A stretch of DNA of 21,435 nucleotides from JAAYCI01 sp964370445 (GTDB taxonomy: Bacteria > Bacillota > Clostridia > Oscillospirales > Ruminococcaceae): the NCBI GenBank assembly GCA_964370445.1, contig CAYJJK010000042.1:1-21435 (forward strand), in the 5' to 3' direction. The first letter of the stretch is position 1. Every line of letters begins with the position of its first letter. This document shows, in pieces, positions 1 to 7,257 of this stretch. Below the pieces are notes generated by a model. That model ran no database searches. It worked only from the letters and a program-made list of their open reading frames with translations, and was not told the DNA's origin. Position numbers and translations under genes: made by a program.

Positions 1-1254
1 CATGAGCACCCGTTCTCGATTATCGGCGCTCGTGTCCTCTGGCCTGCTTTGGCTTAAAGCCTCATACCCTACAGGCTGGAGATCAACATGGAATTCTATG
101 CGATCTAGCAGGGGGCCACTCACGCGGCTTAGATAGCGTTCCATGGCTCCCTTTTGACAACGACACTCTTTCTCCGGGTGGCCATAATGACCACAAGGGC
201 ACGGGTTCATGGCGGCAACCAACATAAACCGGCTTGGATAACTTGCCTTGCCGTACACCCTGCTGATGGACACAACACCATCTTCCATCGGTTGTCGTAG
301 CATTTCAAGTGCATCGCGCTGAAACTCGGGAAGTTCATCTAAAAAAAGCACCCCTTGATTTGCAAGGCTGATTTCACCTGGACGTGGCACAGAGCCACCC
401 CCAATCAAACTTTGCGCACTGACACTGCTATGGGGATTGCGAAATGGGCGATATGTTAAAAAAGAAAGGTCATCCTTTTGGCAAAGCAACCCCATTACTG
501 AATAGATTTGGTTCACCTCTAAGGCCTCTTCAAAGGTTAATGGAGGCAAAATACCGGGCAAACGTTTTGCCAGCATACTTTTTCCAGATCCCGGCGCGCC
601 AATTAAAAGCACATTGTGCAAACCTGCTGCGGCAATTTCCATAGCTCTGCGTGCTTCCAGCTGGCCGTAAACATCGGCAAAATCCGGTGCATCTTGCCTT
701 TGTGTTTCAAGGTCAAGCTCTGTGTGGCAAATGGCGCCTAATTTACATGCTCCGGATAAATGGTTCACAATCTCTTTCGCGTGGGCCACAGGATAAATCT
801 GTATGCCATGGCAAAGAGCAGCTTCTTTTGCGTTCTGCTTTGGAAGAAACAGCTTTTTAATGCCTTGTGCATGGCATGCCAATGCCATGGGCAACACCCC
901 GGTTACGCCACGCACTTCACCATTTAAGCCAAGCTCGCCCACAAAAGCGCTGTCTTCGGGCAATGGTTCTATTTGCCCACTGCCCGATAAAACACCCAGC
1001 AATATAGGCAAATCATAAACAGCACCGGTTTTCTTCACATCTGCCGGTGCTAGGTTGACTGTAATTCTTCTGGCCGGAAATTCATACCCTAAGTTTTTTA
1101 GCGCACTGCGCACTCTGTCTGTAGCTTCTTTAACAGCACTATCCGGTAAGCCCACCACAGCAAACTGTGGTAAGCCACCGGAAACATCTACTTCTGTGGT
1201 CACCAAAAAGCCATCCAGTGCTGTAACCCCTAAGCTGTTCAGCTTTGAAAACAC
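1..1254 (-). CDS. comM: YifB/ComM family Mg-chelatase-like AAA+ ATPase, 3' end cut by window edge
   Basis: The window holds 418 residues of a protein family usually about 500 long, so roughly the last 90 residues lie left of base 1; the frame is open to the edge. The N-terminus (MFSKLNSLGVTALDG) is typical of YifB/ComM. A lid/ChlI-like N-terminal domain precedes a Walker A motif GAPGSGKS (residues 219-226), Walker B VLFLDELPEF (302-311) and the family signature MNPCPCGHYG (from 349). ComM homologues are hexameric helicases that promote branch migration during natural transformation; in Firmicutes the role is less established. Two GTG codons are possible. I chose 1254, because an AGGAGG lies 6 nt upstream of it, whereas the GTG at 1260 touches that AGGAGG. 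A promoter is visible at 1303-1331. Confidence 0.93.
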   Translation of the reverse strand, partial: MFSKLNSLGVTALDGFLVTTEVDVSGGLPQFAVVGLPDSAVKEATDRVRSALKNLGYEFPARRITVNLAPADVKKTGAVYDLPILLGVLSGSGQIEPLPEDSAFVGELGLNGEVRGVTGVLPMALACHAQGIKKLFLPKQNAKEAALCHGIQIYPVAHAKEIVNHLSGACKLGAICHTELDLETQRQDAPDFADVYGQLEARRAMEIAAAGLHNVLLIGAPGSGKSMLAKRLPGILPPLTFEEALEVNQIYSVMGLLCQKDDLSFLTYRPFRNPHSSVSAQSLIGGGSVPRPGEISLANQGVLFLDELPEFQRDALEMLRQPMEDGVVSISRVYGKASYPSRFMLVAAMNPCPCGHYGHPEKECRCQKGAMERYLSRVSGPLLDRIEFHVDLQPVGYEALSQSRPEDTSADNRERVLM

Positions 1255-1302
1255 CGGCACCCTCCTGCCACTCAGACATATTATATATCTTAGTATACCT
1301 TG

Positions 1303-1331
1303 ATTTTATCACGCCAAAGAAAATTTCGCAA
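1303..1331 (-). promoter_or_regulatory. Sigma-A-like promoter for comM
   Basis: On the minus strand TTGCGA (1331-1326) and TAAAAT (1308-1303) are separated by exactly 17 bp, with a TG just before the -10 hexamer. The predicted transcript start is about 40 nt upstream of the comM GTG start. Confidence 0.6.
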
Positions 1332-1349
1332 GATTTTTTTAATTTTCTA

Positions 1350-1378
1350 TTGCATCTTGAAAATGAATATGGTATACT
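1350..1378 (+). promoter_or_regulatory. Sigma-A-like promoter for tRNA-Asn
   Basis: TTGCAT (1350-1355) and TATACT (1373-1378) are separated by 17 bp. The tRNA begins about 65 nt after the predicted start. The same hexamer pair recurs at 11063-11091. Confidence 0.65.
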
Positions 1379-1447
1379 ACGTGATGTGCTAAAGAGTTTT
1401 TGCTTGAGACACTCTCGCATGTAAGACTGCATATAGCACAATAATAA

Positions 1448-1523
1448 TCCTCAATAGCTCAGTTGGTAGAGCATGCGGCTGTTAACCGCAGGGTCGTTGG
1501 TTCGAGTCCAACTTGGGGAGCCA
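1448..1523 (+). tRNA. tRNA-Asn (GTT)
   Basis: This is a 76-nt cloverleaf with an encoded CCA end. The acceptor arms TCCTCAA and TTGGGGA pair, with a G discriminator. The D-loop contains AGTTGGTAGA, the anticodon stem is TGCGG/CCGCA around a loop with GTT at 1481-1483, and the T-loop is TTCGAGT. GTT reads Asn codons AAC and AAU. A promoter lies upstream and a terminator directly follows, so it is a single-gene transcription unit. Confidence 0.97.
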
Positions 1524-1559
1524 AAACTTCGCAAACAATTGTTTGCGAAGTTTTTTTTT
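1523..1559 (+). terminator. Rho-independent terminator of tRNA-Asn
   Basis: A 14-bp perfect stem (1523-1536 with 1541-1554) around an AATT loop runs directly into a nine-T tract. It starts at the last base of the tRNA CCA end. Confidence 0.93.
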
Positions 1560-1679
1560 ATAAACCTATGCCAAAACTATTTGGCTATTTTACATTTCCA
1601 GTTTTAAACTACGGCATACTAACTGTACCTTAAAACTCCCCTCTAGCATTTAGAGCACACATCATAAAACAATTTTTTA

Positions 1680-1722
1680 TAAAAAAATAGAAAACCACTG
1701 TATAACAGTAGTTTTCTATTTT
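1680..1722 (-). terminator. Terminator of the tRNA-His/tRNA-Gln unit
   Basis: Arms 1684-1695 (AAAATAGAAAAC) and 1711-1722 (GTTTTCTATTTT) are perfectly complementary, and the inner ACTGT/ACAGT pair extends the stem. On the minus strand the hairpin is followed by a run of seven T residues. It lies directly after the 3' end of tRNA-Gln. Confidence 0.85.
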
Positions 1723-1796
1723 GGTTGGCCTGGCAGGATTCGAACCTACGAATGCCAGAGTCAAAGTCTGGTGGCTTACCGCTTGCCGACAGGCCA
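1722..1796 (-). tRNA. tRNA-Gln (TTG)
   Basis: This is a 75-nt cloverleaf on the minus strand with encoded CCA (1722-1724) and an A discriminator. The acceptor arms TGGCCTG and CAGGCCA pair perfectly. The anticodon stem CCAGA/TCTGG holds a loop with TTG, which reads Gln codons. The T-loop contains TTCGAAT. It is the second gene of a two-tRNA transcript behind tRNA-His. Confidence 0.96.
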
Positions 1797-1801
1797 GTAT
1801 A

Positions 1802-1830
1802 ATAAAAGCGAACAAATCGCCCGCTTTTAT
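1802..1830 (-). other. Hairpin between tRNA-His and tRNA-Gln
   Basis: Nine-bp arms ATAAAAGCG (1802-1810) and CGCTTTTAT (1822-1830) flank an 11-nt loop in the spacer between the two minus-strand tRNAs. There is no long T run after it, so a role in transcript processing seems more likely than termination. That role is inferred. Confidence 0.5.
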
Positions 1831-1833
1831 AAA

Positions 1834-1911
1834 TGGGGTGGATAATGGGATTTGAACCCACGGCCTCCAGGGCCACAACCTGGCACTCTAACCATCTGAG
1901 CTATACCCACC
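1834..1911 (-). tRNA. tRNA-His (GTG)
   Basis: The cloverleaf on the minus strand has anticodon GTG in the loop of a CCAGG/CCTGG stem. The acceptor arms GTGGGTA and TATCCAC pair with one G-U. The extra G at position -1 (base 1911) faces the C discriminator, the identity mark of histidine tRNAs. CCA is encoded at 1834-1836. It is the first gene of a two-tRNA unit with tRNA-Gln. Confidence 0.97.
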
Positions 1912-1953
1912 ACACACTATATGCAACAGTCATCATATAAACAGCGCTATAAT

Positions 1954-1982
1954 AGAATATCACATAATCCCTCAGCTGTCAA
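1954..1982 (-). promoter_or_regulatory. Promoter of the tRNA-His/tRNA-Gln unit
   Basis: A consensus -35 TTGACA (1982-1977) and -10 TATTCT (1959-1954) are 17 bp apart on the minus strand, about 40 nt upstream of tRNA-His. Confidence 0.75.
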
Positions 1983-2042
1983 TCACTCAACCAGCATTTT
2001 TTAATTTTTTTTATATTCTTTTCTTGATTATGCTAATTTTAT

Positions 2043-2082
2043 AAAAGGCACATTGCAAAATCAGACTTGCAATGTGCCTTTT
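2043..2082 (-). terminator. Terminator at the end of the feo cluster
   Basis: Sixteen-bp perfect arms (2043-2058 and 2067-2082) surround an 8-nt loop. The outer bases are A4/T4, so the hairpin could work in either direction. It sits about 28 nt after the stop of the Cys-rich protein gene. Confidence 0.8.
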
Positions 2083-2109
2083 GTGCTACAAAATCATTTT
2101 AAAACATAC

Positions 2110-2307
2110 CTATTGGCCAGAAGAGCACCCACAATCACAACCACAGCCTTCATTTTTGCTTTGGTCATCTTTCTTAGGGGTGCTTGCGCAGCTACCTCCG
2201 GAAGGGCATCCAATGCAGCGCACACCACGGCGTTTTGCTCTGACAATATAAACCACTACCGACACCAAAATAAGCACAATAATGCCGCCAACAACTATAT
2301 TAACCAT
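2110..2307 (-). CDS. FeoB-associated Cys-rich membrane protein
   Basis: This 65-residue protein has one N-terminal membrane helix (about residues 3-22), a short basic stretch (RAKRR, 23-27) and a Cys-rich cytoplasmic tail. Its seven cysteines lie at 31, 34, 40, 55, 57, 59 and 61, the last four as CGCDCGC. Small proteins of this layout are encoded next to feoB in many Firmicutes (FeoB_associated family) and are thought to assist Fe(II) uptake, perhaps like FeoC; the mechanism is not established. I chose the ATG at 2307 because a GGAGGGG lies 3 nt upstream; a GTG at 2319 would add four residues. It lies 171 nt after feoB, so it may be co-transcribed or use a weak promoter of its own. Confidence 0.88.
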   Translation of the reverse strand: MVNIVVGGIIVLILVSVVVYIVRAKRRGVRCIGCPSGGSCASTPKKDDQSKNEGCGCDCGCSSGQ

Positions 2308-2478
2308 TAGCCCCTCCACTTCATTTTATCACCTTATATTTGCTCTTAAAACAGGTCAAAACTCAGGCTATAGATAAGGCGATTCTTGTATAAGCATAAA
2401 AGTTCTACATAAATCACATGCAACCATATGACTACGCTTAGAAAACAGTTTGTGTGATCATTGTGCAAGCTTATTCGC

Positions 2479-4497
2479 TTATGAAGATTTACCCACTGCT
2501 ACTCGATTTGCCATCAATCTCTCGGCAGATTTTTTATTACCCTTAATCACAAGGTACACCAAGATTCCAATCATGATAGCTACTGCGATGAGACCTGGAA
2601 GGAATGCCACACCAAGTGCACCTGTTGTAACCAGTGTTCCAATTTGGTAAACAAAGAAAGCCACAATGTACCCAATACCAAACTGTAAACCAATGCCGGC
2701 CCAAAGCCATTTTTTGCTTTCCATTTCTGCATTCATGGCACCAATGGCAGCAAAACAAGGCGGTGTGAAAAGGTTAAACATAAGATAGGCTAAAGCTGCA
2801 ATAGCTGTCATATTCATAGCAGTGGCAACATCTGTGGCACCGCTTACCAATGCAAGTTCTTCGGTATCGATAAAGCTTGTAATACCAAACACAACGGCCA
2901 AGGTGCCTACCACGTTTTCTTTGGCAATAAAGCCGGTGATGGCGGCAGCGGCCAATTGCCACATGCCACAACCAAGTGGCAACAACAAAATGGCAAAAGG
3001 TGATGCAATTGTGGCCAAGATACTGGTGTCTTCCATGCCTTCAGGCACTACCTGGAAGCTCCAGTTAAATGTTTGCATTATTTGCACAGCAGCATTGCAC
3101 AGCAAGATTATGGTACCCGCTTTAATAATAAATGCCTTTGCGCGTGACAACATAGAGATAGTTGCGCGTTTGATGCTGGGGAAACGGTATTCCGGCATTT
3201 CCATAATAAAGAAAGAACGCGCATGTTTTTCGCCGGTAATACGTTGAATAACCAAAGCATTGATGATGATAAGCGCAATGCCGGCAAAATACATCAGGGT
3301 CAAAACCCAAGAAGCATCGGCAAAGAACACACCGGCAAACAAGGCAATAACCGGCAGTTTTGCTCCACAGGGCATAAACGGTGTAAGCATGGCCGTCGTT
3401 CTGCGTTGGCGCTCGTTTCGGATGGTTCTAGTGGCCATAACGCCAGGAATGGCGCAGCCCGTGCCAATCACCATTGGGATAATTGATTTTCCGGAAAGGC
3501 CTACAACTTTTAAGAAGCGATCCATTACAACGGCAACTCGGGCCATATAGCCACAATCTTCCAAAAGAGCCAGCAGGAAGAACATAACCATGATTAGCGG
3601 TAAGAACCCTACTACAGCTCCCACGCCACCAATAATGCCATCGAGCAATAGTGCACTGAGTACCGGGCTGACATTTTCGCCAAGGAGGCCCGCCACAAAT
3701 TCATAGAACATATCAATATAGCCCACAACCCAATCAGCAAGCCAGGTGCCCACATAAGTTTGTGAAATAGAAAATACCAGCCACATTACAACAACAAAAA
3801 TAGGAATACCTAACCATTTGTTGGCAATAACACGATCTACTGAGTCTTGTGTTGTTTGCTTGTTGCTGCCCACGGCACGTTTTTCTACCGCTGCAACCAA
3901 ACCAGACACAAATTGGAAACGTGCTTTATCTGCTTCTTTCACAGCATTTTCGTCTGCAATGTTGGCATCGCCTGCACTATAGGGTGCTGTTTGGCCTTTG
4001 CCTGCCACGGAAACTGCTGCATCCATCAACTGTTTTAATCCGTTGTTTGTAGAAGCTGTAGCAACCGTTTGAACAACAGGGCAACCTAACTTTTCAGATA
4101 AAGCTGCAACATCAATCTCTGTTTTCTTTTTTACATTCAAATCGTTTTTGTTAAGCGCCACAACCACCGGGATATTCAGCTCAAGCAGTTGGGTGGTAAA
4201 AAACAAACTACGACTAAGGTTTGTTGCGTCCACGATATTGATAATAACGTCCGGACCCTCTGTTTTCACAAAATTGCTTGTGATGTTTTCCTCTGAAGTG
4301 AACGGTGACATCGAGTAGGCACCAGGTAAATCAACCGCAACAAGATCTTGCTGTTCACATAGGTTTGATTTGATTTTCCCCTCTTTTTTTTCAATGGTAA
4401 CCCCAGCCCAGTTACCCACTTTTTCAATTTTGCCAGTGATCGCGTTAAATAAAGTGGTTTTCCCGCTGTTGGGGTTTCCGGTTAGTGCGATTTTCAT
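2479..4497 (-). CDS. feoB: Ferrous iron transporter FeoB
   Basis: FeoB is the inner-membrane Fe(II) transporter with a cytoplasmic G-protein domain. This 672-residue protein has G1 GNPNSGKT (7-14), G3 DLPG (56-59) and G4 NKND (116-119), a linker domain to about residue 220, and then a polytopic membrane part with two Gate regions. The first Gate region reads SGTGCAIPGVMATRT and is followed by MPCGAKLPV. The usual form of the first motif is GFGCNVPAIMATRT, so the pore cysteine is kept but its neighbours differ. The PLGCGMWQ and AKENVVGTL motifs are present. The start ATG has GGGAGGAG 5 nt upstream. It lies 169 nt after feoA with a second operator-like site and possible promoter between them. 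The C-terminus is short and basic. Confidence 0.96.
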   Translation of the reverse strand: MKIALTGNPNSGKTTLFNAITGKIEKVGNWAGVTIEKKEGKIKSNLCEQQDLVAVDLPGAYSMSPFTSEENITSNFVKTEGPDVIINIVDATNLSRSLFFTTQLLELNIPVVVALNKNDLNVKKKTEIDVAALSEKLGCPVVQTVATASTNNGLKQLMDAAVSVAGKGQTAPYSAGDANIADENAVKEADKARFQFVSGLVAAVEKRAVGSNKQTTQDSVDRVIANKWLGIPIFVVVMWLVFSISQTYVGTWLADWVVGYIDMFYEFVAGLLGENVSPVLSALLLDGIIGGVGAVVGFLPLIMVMFFLLALLEDCGYMARVAVVMDRFLKVVGLSGKSIIPMVIGTGCAIPGVMATRTIRNERQRRTTAMLTPFMPCGAKLPVIALFAGVFFADASWVLTLMYFAGIALIIINALVIQRITGEKHARSFFIMEMPEYRFPSIKRATISMLSRAKAFIIKAGTIILLCNAAVQIMQTFNWSFQVVPEGMEDTSILATIASPFAILLLPLGCGMWQLAAAAITGFIAKENVVGTLAVVFGITSFIDTEELALVSGATDVATAMNMTAIAALAYLMFNLFTPPCFAAIGAMNAEMESKKWLWAGIGLQFGIGYIVAFFVYQIGTLVTTGALGVAFLPGLIAVAIMIGILVYLVIKGNKKSAERLMANRVAVGKSS

Positions 4498-4626
4498 AGT
4501 ACTCCTCCCAAATCCTTATTCTATACCCGTAAAAAATTTAATGCCGGCTCACTAAAATATGTAAAAGATTAAACGAAACCCCACACATGTTTATATGAGT
4601 AATCGACAAAAATAACATAACTGCAC

Positions 4627-4655
4627 CTAATATGGTTAGTTTTTGCTAATTGTAA
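4627..4655 (-). promoter_or_regulatory. Possible feoB promoter with embedded operator copy 2
   Basis: On the minus strand TTACAA (4655-4650) and TATTAG (4632-4627) are 17 bp apart. The spacer holds an imperfect copy of the feoA operator: plus-strand TATGGTTAG, a 6-nt spacer and CTAATTGTA, against CTAACCATA in the perfect site. The left half is fully kept and the spacer length is the same. Confidence 0.5.
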
Positions 4656-4666
4656 GGCAAAAAAAA

Positions 4667-4912
4667 TCAAACAATTGCCTCGATGGCAATTGAATCTGCC
4701 AATTCTGTATCAATGCTGTAACGCGCATCTTTAATGGTGATGACAAAATTGCTCGACAATTTAGAAAGCACCGTAATCTTTTCGCCCGGAAAACAGCCCA
4801 GTGTAAACAAAAAGTTCACTAGCTCTTGCTCTTCTGTATGAATTTCTTTTATCAAATATTCAACATTAAGCTCTGCCAATGCCACCGTAAGCAAACTTTC
4901 AGATTTTTGCAC
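4667..4912 (-). CDS. feoA: FeoA family protein
   Basis: FeoA is a small SH3-like cytoplasmic partner of FeoB. This one has 81 residues. The pattern GCFPGEKITVL, then IKDARYSID and ELADSIAIEAI, follows the FeoA fold, in which a beta-barrel core ends with a strand that carries the conserved Asp. Two GTG starts are possible. The one at 4912 has AGGGGAG 8 nt upstream; the one at 4921 would add three residues but overlaps that site. It is the first gene of the feo cluster. Directly upstream are a consensus promoter and a perfect 12-bp inverted repeat over the start of transcription, so iron-responsive repression is likely (inferred). Confidence 0.9.
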   Translation of the reverse strand: MQKSESLLTVALAELNVEYLIKEIHTEEQELVNFLFTLGCFPGEKITVLSKLSSNFVITIKDARYSIDTELADSIAIEAIV

Positions 4913-4937
4913 TAGGCTCACTCCCCTTTATAAATTT

Positions 4938-4967
4938 AACTATGGTTAGCGCAAACTAACCATAGTT
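4938..4967. promoter_or_regulatory. Operator-like perfect inverted repeat before feoA
   Basis: Arms AACTATGGTTAG (4938-4949) and CTAACCATAGTT (4956-4967) are perfectly complementary around a 6-nt spacer. The site begins right after the feoA -10 box and so covers the transcription start. The GGTTAG/CTAACC core resembles DtxR/IdeR-type half sites, but the spacing is wider than in the classical 19-bp DtxR box, so the regulator is not certain. Confidence 0.8.
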
Positions 4968-4996
4968 ATCATAGCAGACGACTGTACTTTTGTCAA
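4968..4996 (-). promoter_or_regulatory. feoA promoter
   Basis: Consensus TTGACA (4996-4991) and TATGAT (4973-4968) are 17 bp apart on the minus strand, directly upstream of the operator palindrome. Confidence 0.82.
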
Positions 4997-5077
4997 TTCT
5001 ATTGACACATTTCTGGAAATAGGACCAAAAGCAACGCTATAATTGCATAAAAACAGGGCAGATATACAGATGTTCAA

Positions 5078-5115
5078 CAAAAAAGTCTTACCCCAATTTA
5101 GTAAAGAGGTAAGAC
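5078..5115 (-). terminator. Terminator of the pilus-like operon
   Basis: GTCTTACC (5085-5092) pairs with GGTAAGAC (5108-5115). On the minus strand the hairpin is followed by TTTTTTG. It lies about 40 nt after the stop of the PilT-like gene. Confidence 0.8.
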
Positions 5116-5155
5116 AAGTGAATCACAAAAATGCATATAATTTTTTGGATTTATG

Positions 5156-6379
5156 TTATTTAAATCCATTACGCAGAGCTTTGTCTATATTGGCATCTTC
5201 GCCCAATTGGCGCATCAAGAACACCGGTGTTAGACTATGGGTGATGGCATCCTCTCTTGAGATAATCCCATCTTTGCAAAGCCGGGCAATGTTAGTATCC
5301 ATGCTTACCAAGCCTTCTGAGGCCGATGATTGAATGATGGGGTTGATTTGGTGAGTGCGACCATCTCGAATTAAAGTGCGTATGGCTGTATTACAGTGCA
5401 TCACTTCAAAAGCAGGCACCACCGAGCCATCTATGGTGGGGATAAGCTGCTGGCAAACCACAGTTTGTAACACCATAGAAAGCTGCATACGAACTTGTTT
5501 TTGCTGATTTGCCGGGAAAGAATCCACCAAACGGTCAATGGAATTTGCCGCCCCCAATGTATGCAAAGACGAAAAAACAAGATGGCCCGTTTCTGCGGCA
5601 GTTAAAGAGATGCTGATGGCCTCTGCATCACGCAACTCACTAATCAAAAGAACATCCGGACTTTGACGCAAAGCAGCACGTAAAGCAATGGGATAGCTTC
5701 CGGTGTCCAAAGAAATCTCACGTTGACTTATCACACTGTTTTTATGGCTATGCAAATACTCTATGGGGTCCTCTAATGTGATAATGTGCACCGGTTTTGT
5801 CTTATTGATCTCATCTAATATACAAGTTAGGGTTGTTGTTTTGCCGCTATAAGACGAACCTGTTACCAAAACCAAACCACGTTGCTTATTGCCTAGGTCT
5901 AAAATTTCTTGTGGAATGTGCAAAGCCTTTGGATCTGGCAGTGAAAACGCTACCACACGGATTACCGCAGCAAAAGAACCACGTTGTTTGTATGTATTGA
6001 TACGAAACCGGGAAACCCCTTTCAGTGCAAACGAAAAATCATCATCTCCACGCTCGAAAAGAACATTCATTTCGCGTCCCGCCAGTTTATAGATGTTTCG
6101 AATCAGCTTTTCGGTGGCATCGGGAAACAAACGCTTGTCATTTAAAACTTCAATGCGTTGGTGCACTTTAAAACCAATGGGACAGCCAGCCAAAATAAAG
6201 ATATCAGCAGCGTGTAAATCTACCATTTGTTTTAGTAACGCCGGCGCGTCCCACTCTTCTTCAGTTTGTACCGGAGCAACAGCCGGCGCTGGCTTTGCAA
6301 CTGGGGCTGCCTTTGCAACCGGAGCTGCCTCGGCTTGTTCCTCAATAGACAGCTTATCTAGCAATTCTTGTACATCCAT
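5156..6379 (-). CDS. PilT-like type IV pilus ATPase
   Basis: PilT proteins are cytoplasmic hexameric ATPases that drive pilus retraction. From the ATG at 6379 the protein has 407 residues, longer than the usual 340-370 because of an Ala/Pro/Lys-rich linker (residues 16-40, with APVAKAAPVAKPAPA). The PilT core follows: FERGDDDFSFAL, SRFRINTYKQRGS, Walker A GSSYSGKT (174-181), Asp box LEDPIEY (202-208), Walker B DVLLISELRD (242-251), His box from H266 to H273, and AIRTLIRDGRTHQI near the C-terminus. The P-loop reads GSSYSGKT where PilT usually has GPTGSGKS, but the key G, K and T are kept. I preferred 6379 because GGAG lies 9 nt upstream; an ATG at 6394 has no good site. It is the last gene of the operon and the only ATPase in it. 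Confidence 0.9.
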   Translation of the reverse strand: MDVQELLDKLSIEEQAEAAPVAKAAPVAKPAPAVAPVQTEEEWDAPALLKQMVDLHAADIFILAGCPIGFKVHQRIEVLNDKRLFPDATEKLIRNIYKLAGREMNVLFERGDDDFSFALKGVSRFRINTYKQRGSFAAVIRVVAFSLPDPKALHIPQEILDLGNKQRGLVLVTGSSYSGKTTTLTCILDEINKTKPVHIITLEDPIEYLHSHKNSVISQREISLDTGSYPIALRAALRQSPDVLLISELRDAEAISISLTAAETGHLVFSSLHTLGAANSIDRLVDSFPANQQKQVRMQLSMVLQTVVCQQLIPTIDGSVVPAFEVMHCNTAIRTLIRDGRTHQINPIIQSSASEGLVSMDTNIARLCKDGIISREDAITHSLTPVFLMRQLGEDANIDKALRNGFK

Positions 6380-6397
6380 ATGCGTATACTCCATTCT

Positions 6398-6826
6398 TTA
6401 CAAGTTTAAAAATGTCACTGTCTGCCAGCTCAGGCGCTGTGGGGCGCTATCACCGTTGCTGGGCAAACCGATGGTTACCGAAAGCATTTTTTGTTCACTG
6501 ATTGGCTCATCATAATGTACAAGCAAACCATCATAGGTATCGCTTATCTCAGGGGTGAAACCGGCGGCTGTCAATGCATCTTGCAGGTCATTTTCAGGTG
6601 TTTCTAGATATATTTCATGCAACTGTTGCAGCCGCATTTCTGCTTTGCTGTCTGCCGCATAATACTGTGTTACAGAATCAGCTGTGCGCCTAGCTAAATT
6701 GCTGTCTGTATTGGCACCGGAGAGAATAAGGATGGAAAATGAAGTGAGCAAAAGTATGGTAAAAAAGGTGATGAGCGAAATAACACCAATACTGATGGCC
6801 GATTGTTGCGAAGAGGGCTGATTCAT
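6398..6826 (-). CDS. PilX/minor-pilin-like membrane protein
   Basis: The protein has 142 residues, with one membrane helix at about 13-36 (ISLITFFTILLLTSFSILIL) near the N-terminus and an extracytoplasmic remainder. After the helix comes ANTDSNLARRTADS, then YYAADSKAEMRL. This recalls PilX-type minor pilins, in which a hydrophobic start is followed by an Ala-rich helix with a paired Ala/Glu motif. No prepilin cleavage motif (Gly then Phe/Met with Glu at +5) is present. Its start overlaps the stop of the upstream gene by 4 nt (ATGA), which implies translational coupling, and the PilT-like gene follows closely. I do not recognise a named family; minor pilin-like is inferred from layout and context. 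Confidence 0.75.
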   Translation of the reverse strand: MNQPSSQQSAISIGVISLITFFTILLLTSFSILILSGANTDSNLARRTADSVTQYYAADSKAEMRLQQLHEIYLETPENDLQDALTAAGFTPEISDTYDGLLVHYDEPISEQKMLSVTIGLPSNGDSAPQRLSWQTVTFLNL

Positions 6827-7257
6827 GCAAGCACCTCCTGTGAAAGATATTGCTGTATCGTAAGCTCGTATATGGTTTCGGTTTGGTTTTCAACTATAAT
6901 GTTAGCGGTTTGCACACCCTTGTCAAGCGGTGCAAACCGAACATTTAGCGTATACAACGCCCCTTGTGCAGAAGACGTACGTTGCCAGTCTCGGTCATAA
7001 TATAAAGTAAGGCCTTCCGCGGATGCATCACACTGCAAATATTCCGAAAGCAAGCCTGTTTCTCCACCGGTAGCTTTGATGGTTTCTGCCACGCTTTGTG
7101 CTTCTAGTGTAGCCATAGAAAGCTCTCGGCTATCTTGGTTTTGGATAAACCCATAGGCGAACAAGTTTAAGCATACCGCTGCAGAAATGGCAAAAATCAG
7201 GCAGTTGATGACAAGTTCAAACAAAAAATAGCGGGTTTTGGATTGTGATTCGTTCAT
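6823..7257 (-). CDS. Pseudopilin-like protein without a canonical cleavage Gly
   Basis: The protein has 144 residues. Near the N-terminus RYFLFELVI (residues 9-17) lines up with the prepilin motif GFTLIELVI, including the Glu at the +5 position, but Arg replaces the Gly needed by prepilin peptidase. A hydrophobic helix follows (about 16-36, ending FAYGF). The rest is a soluble domain with an Ala/Glu-rich helix (LEAQSVAETIKATGG), then beta-strand-like segments with LYTLNVRFAP near the end. This layout fits a GspI/PilV-type pseudopilin. It overlaps both neighbours by 4 nt (ATGA junctions), so the three genes are translationally coupled. A specific family is not recognised. Confidence 0.75.
   Translation of the reverse strand: MNESQSKTRYFLFELVINCLIFAISAAVCLNLFAYGFIQNQDSRELSMATLEAQSVAETIKATGGETGLLSEYLQCDASAEGLTLYYDRDWQRTSSAQGALYTLNVRFAPLDKGVQTANIIVENQTETIYELTIQQYLSQEVLA

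Noticed and set aside
2822..3247. A 141-codon plus-strand frame inside feoB
   Set aside because: It is an antisense shadow of the FeoB membrane domain.
4991..5007. TGTCAAT/ATTGACA inverted repeat as an operator
   Set aside because: It is formed by the feoA -35 hexamer and a chance second TTGACA; the plus-strand hexamer has no -10 partner at a usable distance.
6090..6330. The Ala/Pro-rich coding stretch of the PilT-like gene as a tandem DNA repeat
   Set aside because: The APVAK units are only two imperfect copies at about 6275-6325 and form a protein linker, not a DNA repeat array.
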